Shown piece by piece: positions 1-6,843 of a stretch of 15,471 nucleotides of DNA. The notes under the pieces are model-generated. The model made no database searches and was not told the DNA's origin. It worked only from the letters and a program-made list of their open reading frames with translations. Within the stretch, counting starts at the first letter, position 1. Each line of letters begins with the position of its first letter. The DNA lies in contig JALQUL010000103.1 of the NCBI GenBank assembly GCA_023260735.1, positions 1 through 15,471 of the forward strand, in the 5' to 3' direction. Made by a program: the position numbers and the translations under genes. This stretch comes from Limnohabitans sp. (GTDB taxonomy: Bacteria; Pseudomonadota; Gammaproteobacteria; Burkholderiales; Burkholderiaceae_C).

Positions 1-29
1 CTACCAGCAATGCTAGTATAGAGTTGACC

Positions 30-74
30 TTTTAACTGCTACTCTTTTAAATGCTACTCTTTTAACTGCTACTA
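30..74. repeat. Three tandem 15-bp direct repeats downstream of the efflux operon
   Basis: Three contiguous 15-bp units lie at 30-44, 45-59 and 60-74: TTTTAACTGCTACTC, TTTTAAATGCTACTC and TTTTAACTGCTACTA. Each differs from the first at no more than one base. They sit about 55 bp beyond the emrB stop. The plus-strand frame that reads through the repeats has stops before (TAG, TGA) and after (TAG), so they are unlikely to be coding in this window. No function is recognised; replication slippage or a repeated protein-binding site are both possible. Confidence 0.85.
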
Positions 75-129
75 TTAGTTATTAGTAGAAATTTTTAAAG
101 TCATTTTTCAAGTAAATGTTATCTCTCCT

Positions 130-1716
130 TTAATGTGCCCCGGCTGCAGCATCGGCTCCAGAATTAGCGTTAGGGCCTCCTGAGTTAGGGGCGACTATTT
201 TTTTAGGTCTGGTAATCCACACCAAAGGAATTAAACATATAAAAATAATGGATGAGGCTAAAAATATGTCGTCAGCCGCACGGGTAAAAGCTTGCTGATC
301 TATTATTCGATTAACCGAGGCCAATGCCTGTTCATAACTTAAACCTGAGCTGACCAAACCGTTAAGAGTATTAACTGCCACGCTATTACCCTGTTGCAAG
401 CCCTCTACCAAATGTGCATGGTGCATAATAGCCCTGTTTTGCCAAATAGTAATGGCAATCGAGGTACCAAACGATCCGCCCACAATTCGCACAAAACTAG
501 ATAGGCCAGATGCAGAAGCGATTTTTTCTGGCGCTATGCCACTAAGAGTTAATGTAGTGAGTGGAATAAAGAAAAATGCCACAGCAATACCTTGCACAAT
601 AGTGGGAAACATTAAAGTATTAAAGTCAGTTTGTGTATTAAAGTGCGAGCGCATCCAGAGGACTAAAGCAAACACAATAAAAGCAAATGAAGTTAAAGCC
701 CGTGGGTCAAATTTGTTGATATTTTTGCCCACCAAAGGCGACAAAATAATCGCAAATAAACCAACCGGTGCCATTAGCATACCTGCTTGGGTAGAGGTAT
801 ACCCCATAAACTGTTGTAACCAAAGTGGCAATAAAACCAAGTTACCAATAAACAAACTGTAGGCCACTGACATGGCTAATGTACCGGTCCAAAAATTGCG
901 AATTTTTAGTAGCTTAAGGTCCACAACAGGATGCTCGTCGGTTAACTCCCATGCCAAAAAGAATGCAAATCCAATTGCAGAAACTATCGCATAGGTAATA
1001 ATTTCATTAGAATGAAACCAATCGAGTTCTTTGCCTTTATCTAGCATAATTTGCAAAGAGGCTACCGATACGACCAATAAAAACAAACCTACTTTATCAA
1101 TGGGTAAAAGTTTAATTGGGGTTTCTCGGTCTTTAAAAATGGCCCAGGTAATAAAGGCGGCCAAAAATCCTACTGGTATGTTGATATAAAAAATCCAACC
1201 CCAATGAGCGTTATCGGTAATCCATCCCCCTAATAAGGGGCCAATTACAGGTGCCACCAAAGTAGTCATGGCCCACATCGCCATGGCCATGCCCGCTTTA
1301 ATAGGCGGGTAACTCGATAATAACAAGGCTTGTGCCAACGGCATCATAGGGCCCGCCACAAAACCTTGTAATGCCCTAGCAGCGATGAGCGACTCCATAT
1401 TGGGGGCTAGGCCACACAACCATGAAGCCAAGACAAATAATATGACGCTCATGACAAATAAGCGGACTTGGCCAAAGCGTTGCGACAGCCAGCCCGTTAA
1501 AGGCAGGGCAATTGCATTGGCCACACCAAAACTAGTTATCACCCATGTGCCTTGATTAGGACTGACGCCTAAATCACCGGCAATGGCTGGCAAAGACACA
1601 TTCGCAATAGAAGAATCAAGCACATTCATGAAGGTTGCAGCCGACAAGGCAATGGTTCCCCACATGCGTGCACTCCCCTCTAATGGAGGGTGTGGAATGA
1701 ATCGGTTAGTGGTCAT
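130..1716 (-). CDS. emrB: EmrB-type MFS multidrug efflux pump (DHA2 family, 14 TM)
   Basis: This is the inner-membrane proton-driven drug exporter of a tripartite pump; it would pass substrates to the EmrA adaptor encoded just upstream. The 528-residue protein has the length and hydrophobic pattern of the 14-helix DHA2 family. Visible signatures are the TM1 motif LDSSIANVSLPAIAGDL (residues about 33-49), motif A GWLSQRFGQVR (about 75-85) in the loop after TM2, ARALQGFVAGP (about 113-123), and motif C around APVIGPLLGGW (about 155-165). The last 25 residues are a Gly/Ala/Asn-rich cytoplasmic tail. The ATG lies one base after the emrA stop (TAA-A-ATG) without a clear Shine-Dalgarno, which suggests translational coupling. 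The family assignment is secure; the substrate is not visible, and hydrophobic drugs or uncouplers are the family norm. Confidence 0.95.
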   Translation of the reverse strand: MTTNRFIPHPPLEGSARMWGTIALSAATFMNVLDSSIANVSLPAIAGDLGVSPNQGTWVITSFGVANAIALPLTGWLSQRFGQVRLFVMSVILFVLASWLCGLAPNMESLIAARALQGFVAGPMMPLAQALLLSSYPPIKAGMAMAMWAMTTLVAPVIGPLLGGWITDNAHWGWIFYINIPVGFLAAFITWAIFKDRETPIKLLPIDKVGLFLLVVSVASLQIMLDKGKELDWFHSNEIITYAIVSAIGFAFFLAWELTDEHPVVDLKLLKIRNFWTGTLAMSVAYSLFIGNLVLLPLWLQQFMGYTSTQAGMLMAPVGLFAIILSPLVGKNINKFDPRALTSFAFIVFALVLWMRSHFNTQTDFNTLMFPTIVQGIAVAFFFIPLTTLTLSGIAPEKIASASGLSSFVRIVGGSFGTSIAITIWQNRAIMHHAHLVEGLQQGNSVAVNTLNGLVSSGLSYEQALASVNRIIDQQAFTRAADDIFLASSIIFICLIPLVWITRPKKIVAPNSGGPNANSGADAAAGAH

Positions 1717-1717
1717 T

Positions 1718-2977
1718 TTATTGGGCCGATTGTTTGGCTGGGACAGCAGCTAAATTGGCAGTAATAATTTTTTGTACTTCTTGTGCTGCTTGTGCATCAA
1801 AACTAAGAACTTGCTGGGCATTCGCCTCGTTCATGGCTTTGGCTTTTGCAGATTGCGCAGCATTGGCTGCTGGGTTGGTAAGGACTGCACCGGATTGATT
1901 GGTCACATCTACAATGGCTTCCATTGAAAGGCCAACACGTAAAGGATGCTCGGTGATTTGTTGTGGGTCAAGGGCAATACGAACGGGTACACGTTGTACC
2001 ACTTTAATCCAGTTACCTGTTGCATTTTGTGCTGGCAACAATGAAAAAGCCGCTCCAGTGCCTGCACTTAAACCTAAAACCTTGCCCTTGTACTCTACTT
2101 TGCTACCATATAAATCAGCAATTAAAGTGACAGGCTGACCCACTCTAATTTGGCGTAATTGGACTTCTTTAAAGTTGGCATCTACCCACACATCTTGCAA
2201 TGGAATAACTGCCATAAAAGGTACACCAGCAGGTACACGTTGACCAATTTGAATACTGCGCTTAGCGACATAACCGTTCGCAGGGGCAGTTATAGTGGTA
2301 CGTTTTAAAGCTAAAAAGGCTTCCTTTACTTTGGCGGCTGCAATTAATACATTAGGATGAGTTTGTACATCGGTACCATCGGTCATGGACTGGTTGCTAT
2401 TGAGTTGTTGCTTCGCTGCATTTACACCTGCATTAGCTGCTGTTAAATTATTTTTTGCATTAATTAATAAACTATTGGCATGTGCTAATTCTTCTTTAGA
2501 AACAGCACCTGTAGCCACCAAGGCCTGACGTCTGCTCACATCTTCTTGCGCTCTAGCCACTTCGGTTTGGGCTTTTGCAATATCGGCTTGACGCACGGCT
2601 AATTGGGCTTGTAGGGTGTTATTGTTGGCATAAACACTCCTGACCTGCCTCACTACTTGGGCTAGATTGGCTTGCGCTTGTTCTAGGGCAGTTTTAGCGT
2701 CACTTGGATCTAATTGAACTAACACTTGACCGGCTTGTACATAGTCGGTGTCATCGGCAGCAACCGATATAACTGTACCGCCAATTTGAGGAGTAATTTG
2801 AATCACATTAGCTTGTACATAAGCGTTGTCGGTGAGCTCTTGGTTACGGCCAATAAACCATTCGTAGCCACCATAAGCGAGCCCCAATAAAACCACAATT
2901 GAAATAATGCTTAGGGCTTTTTTACGTTTTGGATTTCCTGCTTGATCGGGCAATGCGTTGATAGTAGAGGTACTCAT
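1718..2977 (-). CDS. emrA: EmrA-type membrane fusion (periplasmic adaptor) protein
   Basis: HlyD/EmrA-family adaptor that links the EmrB pump in the inner membrane to an outer-membrane channel. The 419-residue protein has a short cytoplasmic N-terminus and one TM helix at about 21-41. The family-typical TDNAYVQANVIQITPQIGG segment (49-67) follows and starts the lipoyl-like barrel. A long Ala/Gln-rich alpha-helical hairpin spans about 92-225. The second lipoyl half includes APANGYVAKRSIQIGQRVPAG (231-251), followed by a beta-barrel domain. The C-terminal 50 or so residues are Ala/Gln/Lys-rich and extend past the usual EmrA end. The gene lies 88 bp after the OMF gene and one base before emrB. 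The start ATG lacks a strong Shine-Dalgarno. The adjacent EmrB gene makes the EmrA subtype likely. Confidence 0.94.
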   Translation of the reverse strand: MSTSTINALPDQAGNPKRKKALSIISIVVLLGLAYGGYEWFIGRNQELTDNAYVQANVIQITPQIGGTVISVAADDTDYVQAGQVLVQLDPSDAKTALEQAQANLAQVVRQVRSVYANNNTLQAQLAVRQADIAKAQTEVARAQEDVSRRQALVATGAVSKEELAHANSLLINAKNNLTAANAGVNAAKQQLNSNQSMTDGTDVQTHPNVLIAAAKVKEAFLALKRTTITAPANGYVAKRSIQIGQRVPAGVPFMAVIPLQDVWVDANFKEVQLRQIRVGQPVTLIADLYGSKVEYKGKVLGLSAGTGAAFSLLPAQNATGNWIKVVQRVPVRIALDPQQITEHPLRVGLSMEAIVDVTNQSGAVLTNPAANAAQSAKAKAMNEANAQQVLSFDAQAAQEVQKIITANLAAVPAKQSAQ

Positions 2978-3065
2978 AATGTTCGTGTTTTTTGTTAAAT
3001 TGAATTGAAATTAATAAAGCTTTAATTGACTATTGATGAATTTAAAAAATACGAAAAAGCGCCAA

Positions 3066-4589
3066 TTAAGAAGATGGTCTTACACCACCAAAGGCTTTTA
3101 CCAATTGGATTTGATTGTCTAGTACTTTTATTTGCAGCTCAATTTGAGCTCTGTTTGCCTCTTGCAATTGATATTGACTGCTTAAAACAATCAAGCGGTT
3201 ATTAAGTCCCGATTGATAACGTTGATTAGCCAATTCATAAGCCTGTTGCAAATGGCTCAATAACTGCTGATGAGCGTTTTGTTGTTGCACTATGGCTTGC
3301 GCGGCACTAATAGGATCAGAGGCCTCTTTAAGAGCTTCTAATAACACACTGTTATATGACTCTAGGGCTATATCAAAATCAGCTGTTTTACCACCTAAGT
3401 AGGCTCTTAAACGGCCACCGTCAAACAGGGGTAATCGCACTGCAGGGCCAACCCCCACTTGGGTACTGCCAGAATCAAGTAGTTGGCTTAAACCAATACT
3501 GCTTAAGCCCAAGAAACCCACTAAATTAATATTAGGATAAAACTGTGCTTTGGTGGCTTGAATATCGGAGTTGCTGGCCTCTACCCGCCATTTTGCTACT
3601 TGAATATCGGGTCGATTGGCGAGTTCATCTAAATACAGTTGACTGGCTTGACTATTGATTTTTTTAGCTTGCTCTACAAAAGTATTGGTGTTGATAGAAA
3701 TAACAAGTGAACTTTCGGGTTGTGCAGTCAGCGCTGCTAGCACATATCTTAGCGCTTGTTTTTGCTCTTGTAAAACGGCTAATTTGTATTGCAACTCTGC
3801 TTTATTGGCTTGAATTTTAAACAGTTCTGCTTGGTTATCTATGCCAGCTTTTATACGTTGGGAAAGTAAATTTTCTTGCTGCTTAATAAGCTCTGTAGTG
3901 GCTAAATAATTTTGTTGTAATAATTCGATTTTAACGAGGGATAAATAGGACTTGGCTACTTGGGCCGACAAACCTAATTGAGCAGCTTTTAACTCTGCTT
4001 GAGCCACTTGTACTTGTGCACCGCCTGCATTTAATAAGGCTTTTTGTTTGCCAAAAAAGTCGAGCTCCCAGCTAAAAGCTGCTTGTAGCGTGCTGGTAGT
4101 TAACACTGAACCGGCAATTGGAGGTGGGTAAATAGCGTTCTCACTAAACAACTGACGGGTCGCATCGAAAGAGCCGGTAGCATTGATATTTTGGCTCTGA
4201 CCTAAAATACCTAAAGCCGATTGGGCTTTACGGATGCGTGCCTGGGCAATTGCCAGATTAGGATTTTGCTTGAGGGCCAAGTCAATTAATTGATTGAGTT
4301 GAGCATCTTTAAAACCCAACCAATTTTGCAGTTGCACACTACTAGGTCTTACAACAGGCGCTGTAGTTGATACGTTTTGAATGAGTGCAAAACTAGCTTC
4401 ACTAGATACATTTGAGGCTAAAGCCGACGGTAATTTAAGCTGTGCAAATGGATTCACACCCGAAAAACTAGCACAGCCACTCAAGCTGCCTAATAGCACA
4501 AACGGTAATAACCAATGGGATGTTAAATACTTTTTTTGTGCATTTTTTTGATGGGGAAATTTTTCTGCTTGGAATAATTTTTGCTTCAT
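3066..4589 (-). CDS. Outer-membrane efflux lipoprotein, NodT/OprM-like (TolC superfamily)
   Basis: Probable outer-membrane exit duct of the EmrAB pump. The 507-residue precursor has a basic N-terminus, a hydrophobic stretch at about 26-36 and a lipobox LSGC with Cys39, so lipid anchoring after signal peptidase II cleavage is expected. The mature protein shows two outer-membrane efflux (OEP) halves. The first begins near LNQLIDLALKQNPNLAIAQARI (98-119), and the second has the ANRPDIQVAKWRVEASNSDIQATKAQFYP-type region that is diagnostic of NodT-family channels. The N-terminal extension before the hydrophobic core is longer than usual, but no other in-frame Met lies before the core. It follows marR by 69 bp and precedes emrA, giving a regulator-channel-adaptor-pump operon. 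No strong Shine-Dalgarno precedes the ATG. Confidence 0.92.
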   Translation of the reverse strand: MKQKLFQAEKFPHQKNAQKKYLTSHWLLPFVLLGSLSGCASFSGVNPFAQLKLPSALASNVSSEASFALIQNVSTTAPVVRPSSVQLQNWLGFKDAQLNQLIDLALKQNPNLAIAQARIRKAQSALGILGQSQNINATGSFDATRQLFSENAIYPPPIAGSVLTTSTLQAAFSWELDFFGKQKALLNAGGAQVQVAQAELKAAQLGLSAQVAKSYLSLVKIELLQQNYLATTELIKQQENLLSQRIKAGIDNQAELFKIQANKAELQYKLAVLQEQKQALRYVLAALTAQPESSLVISINTNTFVEQAKKINSQASQLYLDELANRPDIQVAKWRVEASNSDIQATKAQFYPNINLVGFLGLSSIGLSQLLDSGSTQVGVGPAVRLPLFDGGRLRAYLGGKTADFDIALESYNSVLLEALKEASDPISAAQAIVQQQNAHQQLLSHLQQAYELANQRYQSGLNNRLIVLSSQYQLQEANRAQIELQIKVLDNQIQLVKAFGGVRPSS

Positions 4590-4658
4590 AAAACTACTAT
4601 TTAATTTATAAAAGAAATCAATTTTTTGACTCCGATAGATGGTTTACTTATGACTCAT

Positions 4659-5117
4659 TTAACTTTGCTGGTTTTGCGCATTTTTTAAAATACGATGTAA
4701 AAATGAACTTAACTGATCAAACTCATCTTGAGAAAAATCTTTTAAATGGGCATTTTGTACCGTGCTTAATAACTGCGGAATTTGCTGCGCGGCCTCGATT
4801 CCGGCCTGAGTTAATGAAATATAAATCACTCGCCTATCGGTCTCGGAGCGCTCACGCTGAACAAGACCTTTGGCCTCTAACCTATCAAGCTTTCTGGTCA
4901 TCGCGCCAGCATCTAGGTTGCATTGACGAGCTAATTCGGCAGCTGTGCATTGTTGACAGTGCAATAATTTAAAAATGGGAATCCATTGAGCATCGGTAAG
5001 GCCCGTATGCTCTATTAATGATTCAATTTGCTGACTAGTAGTGAGCAAAACTTGCTTCATTAGATAAGCAATACTGCTTTCAGGCTGGTAATTATTAGGG
5101 TCGTAAAATTGAATCAT
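4659..5117 (-). CDS. MarR-family transcriptional regulator of the efflux operon
   Basis: Winged-helix repressor, probably a homodimer, encoded first in the efflux operon and expected to control it. With the ATG at 5117 the protein has 152 residues, typical for MarR. The DNA-binding part runs over about 58-104: helix TAAELARQCNL, recognition helix DAGAMTRKLDRLEAKG, and a wing ERSETDRRVIYISLT containing the conserved D-R-R signature. Flanking helices form the dimer interface. The same frame stays open up to a TTG at 5183, but that TTG is the -35 box of a strong promoter and the added 22 residues are hydrophobic and unlike MarR proteins. The ATG is therefore preferred, although no clear Shine-Dalgarno precedes it. 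Cys54, Cys57 (CxxC) and Cys66 cluster just before and within the HTH, which is unusual and may be a sensing site. EmrR/MprA-like function is inferred from context. Confidence 0.92.
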   Translation of the reverse strand: MIQFYDPNNYQPESSIAYLMKQVLLTTSQQIESLIEHTGLTDAQWIPIFKLLHCQQCTAAELARQCNLDAGAMTRKLDRLEAKGLVQRERSETDRRVIYISLTQAGIEAAQQIPQLLSTVQNAHLKDFSQDEFDQLSSFLHRILKNAQNQQS

Positions 5118-5154
5118 GGAAACCAAACAAAATCTTATAAAGAGAAAAACGGGA

Positions 5155-5183
5155 ATAATAATTAACCTAATTGTTATTGTCAA
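5155..5183 (-). promoter_or_regulatory. Predicted sigma-70 promoter of the marR-efflux operon
   Basis: On the minus strand, TTGACA (5183-5178) is separated by exactly 17 bp from TATTAT (5160-5155). This is a perfect -35 and a 5/6 -10 at optimal spacing. Transcription should start near 5148, giving a leader of about 31 nt before the marR ATG at 5117. The -35 box lies inside the first unit of the palindrome array, which fits repression by occlusion. Confidence 0.75.
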
Positions 5184-5220
5184 AGCAATTATTGTAAAGA
5201 CAATAATTGCCTAGGCAATA
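5176..5220. promoter_or_regulatory. Triple tandem palindromic operator upstream of marR (15-bp period)
   Basis: Three consecutive 15-bp units each contain an ATTG-N6-CAAT palindrome: ATTGTCAAAGCAATT (5176-5190), ATTGTAAAGACAATA (5191-5205) and ATTGCCTAGGCAATA (5206-5220). The half-sites begin at 5176, 5186, 5191, 5201, 5206 and 5216, a strict 10/5 alternation. The array is symmetric about 5197.5. The central part also forms an exact 11-bp inverted repeat, 5185-5195 against 5200-5210. Unit 3 is a 14-bp perfect palindrome. Unit 1 covers the -35 box of the marR promoter. MarR proteins bind palindromes as dimers, so this is most simply the operator of the adjacent regulator; that pairing is inferred. 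Confidence 0.8.
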
Positions 5221-5230
5221 ATATACTATT

Positions 5231-5262
5231 AAAAAAAGGTAATTGTTTAAAAACTACCTTTT
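5231..5262 (-). terminator. Probable intrinsic terminator of metC
   Basis: Downstream of the metC stop (5282), the minus strand has an 8-bp inverted repeat AAAAGGTA/TACCTTTT (5262-5255 and 5241-5234). Its right arm runs into seven consecutive T residues (5237-5231). The loop is 13 nt and can form an inner GTTT/AAAC pairing. The stem has only two G-C pairs, so efficiency may be modest. It separates metC from the marR promoter region. Confidence 0.5.
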
Positions 5263-5281
5263 ATCTATTACAAAATGTCAT

Positions 5282-6535
5282 TTATGCTGAAAAACCTGCC
5301 ACTTTTAGAGCTTGGACAAGGTCTTGTTGTAAATCTTGCACGGCCTCTAGGCCAATACAAAAGCGCACCAAGACACCTTCACGAATAGGACTGCTCTTTA
5401 AACTACGCATACTAGGCAAGTCGTAAGGCACTACCAAACTGACAGGGCCAGCCCAGCTATAGCCTAGTTGAAACAGCTTTAAAGCGTCGCAGAAGGCATC
5501 GACTTGAGCGCTAGGAACACTTGCATCAAACACCACCGAAAACATACCTGCAGCTTTACCAATGGCATCGGTGCAAAGTGCTTTCCAATGTTGGTGACCA
5601 GGTGAGTTAGGTAAACTAGGATGCAAGACTTGCACAAATGCAGTTTGTGTAGTGGCCCACAACGCCAACTGTCTAGAGGCCAAATCATGGGCTTGGTAAC
5701 GCAACACAATAGAGGGTAAACCACGCTGAACTGCCTCTATATCGTTGGCGCCCACACCAATCCCTAGGTGCATATGGCAGTTCACAATTTTGCGGTGCAG
5801 GGCTAGTTCACGAGTGCAAACACTGCCCATTAACACATCACCTCCGCCACTGGGGTATTTGGTTAAGGCATGAGCGGTAAAATCAACACCTATACCATTG
5901 CCTAAATCAAAGGCATTAAAGGCCAAACCTGCACCCCAAGTATTGTCGAGCGCACATAGCACTGATTTTTCTTTGCAAACCTTCACTAAACCGATGAGAT
6001 CTGGGAATTCTAGAGTCACCGAGCCTGCAGCCTCCAACCAAACTAGTCGAGTAGCTACAGTTATTTTTTGGGCTAAATCTTGGGCATTTAAAGGATCATA
6101 AACATCCCAGCTAATACCAAAGGAGGCTAATTGTCCACTTAACATGGCTTTATTAGGACCATAAATATTATCTGGAATTAAAACCTGATCACCGGTTTTT
6201 AACAAGGCTAAATTAATCAATGACAAAGCCGACAAACCACTAGGCGCCAACACACAGTATTTGGCTCCTTCTAGGGTGGCGATTTTTTCTTCTAGTAAAT
6301 AACTATTAGGAGTGCCGTGCAAGCCATAGGTATAAGCCGATTTATCTTGCCATTGACGGCTTCGCATAGCGGCTACGTTAGGGAAAAAAACAGTCGATGC
6401 TTTTTGGACCGGGGGCTGAGGCGATGCAAAATCAGCAGGAGGCTGATAGGGATGATGAATGAGCTCAGTGATAATAGTGGGAGTCAAGACTGGTGTTGAA
6501 CCAGTTACAGAAGATGTGTTTGATGAGGAGCTCAT
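5282..6535 (-). CDS. metC: Cystathionine beta-lyase (PLP-dependent, MetC type)
   Basis: Cleaves cystathionine to homocysteine, pyruvate and ammonia in methionine biosynthesis (trans-sulfuration branch); cytosolic. From the ATG at 6535 the protein has 417 residues, normal for the family. Signatures in this numbering are YGLHGTPN (70-77), the phosphate-binding region around LAPSGLSAL (97-105), DNTW with the pyridine-nitrogen Asp197, ALTKYPSGGGDVLMG (223-237) with the Schiff-base Lys226, and RFCIGLE (392-398) with the substrate-carboxylate Arg. The SGGGD form after the lysine matches the proteobacterial MetC subgroup better than cystathionine gamma-synthase, but a related lyase cannot be excluded. 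The frame stays open 41 codons upstream to a TTG at 6658. That segment is poor in homology-like features, so the ATG is preferred even though it lacks an obvious Shine-Dalgarno. It is probably transcribed alone, between two terminators. Confidence 0.9.
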   Translation of the reverse strand: MSSSSNTSSVTGSTPVLTPTIITELIHHPYQPPADFASPQPPVQKASTVFFPNVAAMRSRQWQDKSAYTYGLHGTPNSYLLEEKIATLEGAKYCVLAPSGLSALSLINLALLKTGDQVLIPDNIYGPNKAMLSGQLASFGISWDVYDPLNAQDLAQKITVATRLVWLEAAGSVTLEFPDLIGLVKVCKEKSVLCALDNTWGAGLAFNAFDLGNGIGVDFTAHALTKYPSGGGDVLMGSVCTRELALHRKIVNCHMHLGIGVGANDIEAVQRGLPSIVLRYQAHDLASRQLALWATTQTAFVQVLHPSLPNSPGHQHWKALCTDAIGKAAGMFSVVFDASVPSAQVDAFCDALKLFQLGYSWAGPVSLVVPYDLPSMRSLKSSPIREGVLVRFCIGLEAVQDLQQDLVQALKVAGFSA

Positions 6536-6612
6536 GTGTGAATAATTTTTTGATTCAAATAATGAAATGATAAAGTCTAAATACCCATCAAATGATTTTA
6601 GCCCAGAGTGTT

Positions 6613-6636
6613 TTAAACGTCTAGCGGATGTGACAT
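6613..6636 (-). other. Possible 7-codon upstream ORF in the metC leader
   Basis: A perfect AGGAGG (6652-6647) is followed after 10 nt by an ATG (6636) opening a 7-codon frame, MSHPLDV, that ends in TAA at 6613. The metC ATG lies 77 nt further on in another frame. The AGGAGG is the best Shine-Dalgarno in the window, and no full-length gene uses it. The peptide has no run of Cys or Met codons beyond its start, so classic attenuation by those amino acids is not evident. This could be chance. Confidence 0.25.
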
Positions 6637-6646
6637 TTGAATGACT

Positions 6647-6748
6647 CCTCCTATCCAAGCTTAACGGTGTGCAAGGACTTTTACAGGAAAACCTATTACA
6701 ACTGGCACTGGCAATTCACCCTTGGATGACATCCCATACTTGATGTCA
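6647..6748 (-). promoter_or_regulatory. Leader region of metC with nested inverted repeats (unassigned structured RNA)
   Basis: Three pairings are visible in the minus-strand transcript. The first is a 7-bp hairpin TGACATC/GATGTCA (6748-6742 with 6733-6727, 8-nt loop). The second is a 7-bp long-range pairing ATCCAAG/CTTGGAT (6727-6721 with 6659-6653), extended inward by GGTG/CACC (6720-6717 with 6669-6666). Inside lies a TTTT/AAAA hairpin flanked by AGG and CCT. The long-range stem ends directly against the AGGAGG at 6652-6647. It does not match the consensus of SAM-I, SAM-II, SAH, cobalamin or TPP riboswitches as I know them. No convincing sigma-70 promoter was found in 6659-6785. A regulatory RNA role is inference only. 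Confidence 0.35.
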
Positions 6749-6785
6749 GAATGAAAGCAGGAATCGATTAGCCTTTTGTTGTGCA

Positions 6786-6818
6786 TAAAAAAAGCAGAGA
6801 AAACTCTCTGCTTTTTTA
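6786..6818 (-). terminator. Strong intrinsic terminator of the phosphoribosyltransferase gene
   Basis: A GCAGAGA/TCTCTGC 7-bp stem (6794-6800 with 6805-6811) closes a 4-nt loop and is extended by A/T pairs on both sides. On the minus strand it is followed by seven T residues (6793-6787). It starts about 25 nt after the stop at 6844. The matching T run on the plus strand makes it structurally bidirectional, though no plus-strand gene is nearby. Confidence 0.85.
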
Positions 6819-6843
6819 TGGGGGACTACTTGAAAAAATTAAC

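Noticed and set aside
452..862. 136-codon plus-strand ORF inside emrB
   Set aside because: It is antisense to strongly conserved EmrB sequence, lacks a recognisable domain, and has the composition expected of a shadow frame.
4703..4972. 89-codon plus-strand ORF opposite marR
   Set aside because: It overlaps the MarR helix-turn-helix codons on the other strand and has no domain or supporting promoter; a shadow of the real gene.
5176..5220. CRISPR-like array upstream of marR
   Set aside because: Units are 15 bp, contiguous and palindromic with no unique spacers; the pattern fits a multi-site operator.
5479..5724. 81-codon minus-strand ORF within metC in another frame
   Set aside because: It lies entirely inside metC, whose catalytic motifs confirm the other frame.
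6536..6658. 41-codon N-terminal extension of metC from a TTG
   Set aside because: The TTG has no Shine-Dalgarno, the added residues are unlike MetC N-termini, and the ATG at 6535 gives the normal family length.
6659..6785. SAM, SAH or cobalamin riboswitch before metC
   Set aside because: None of the conserved core sequences of these classes could be recognised; only generic inverted repeats are present.
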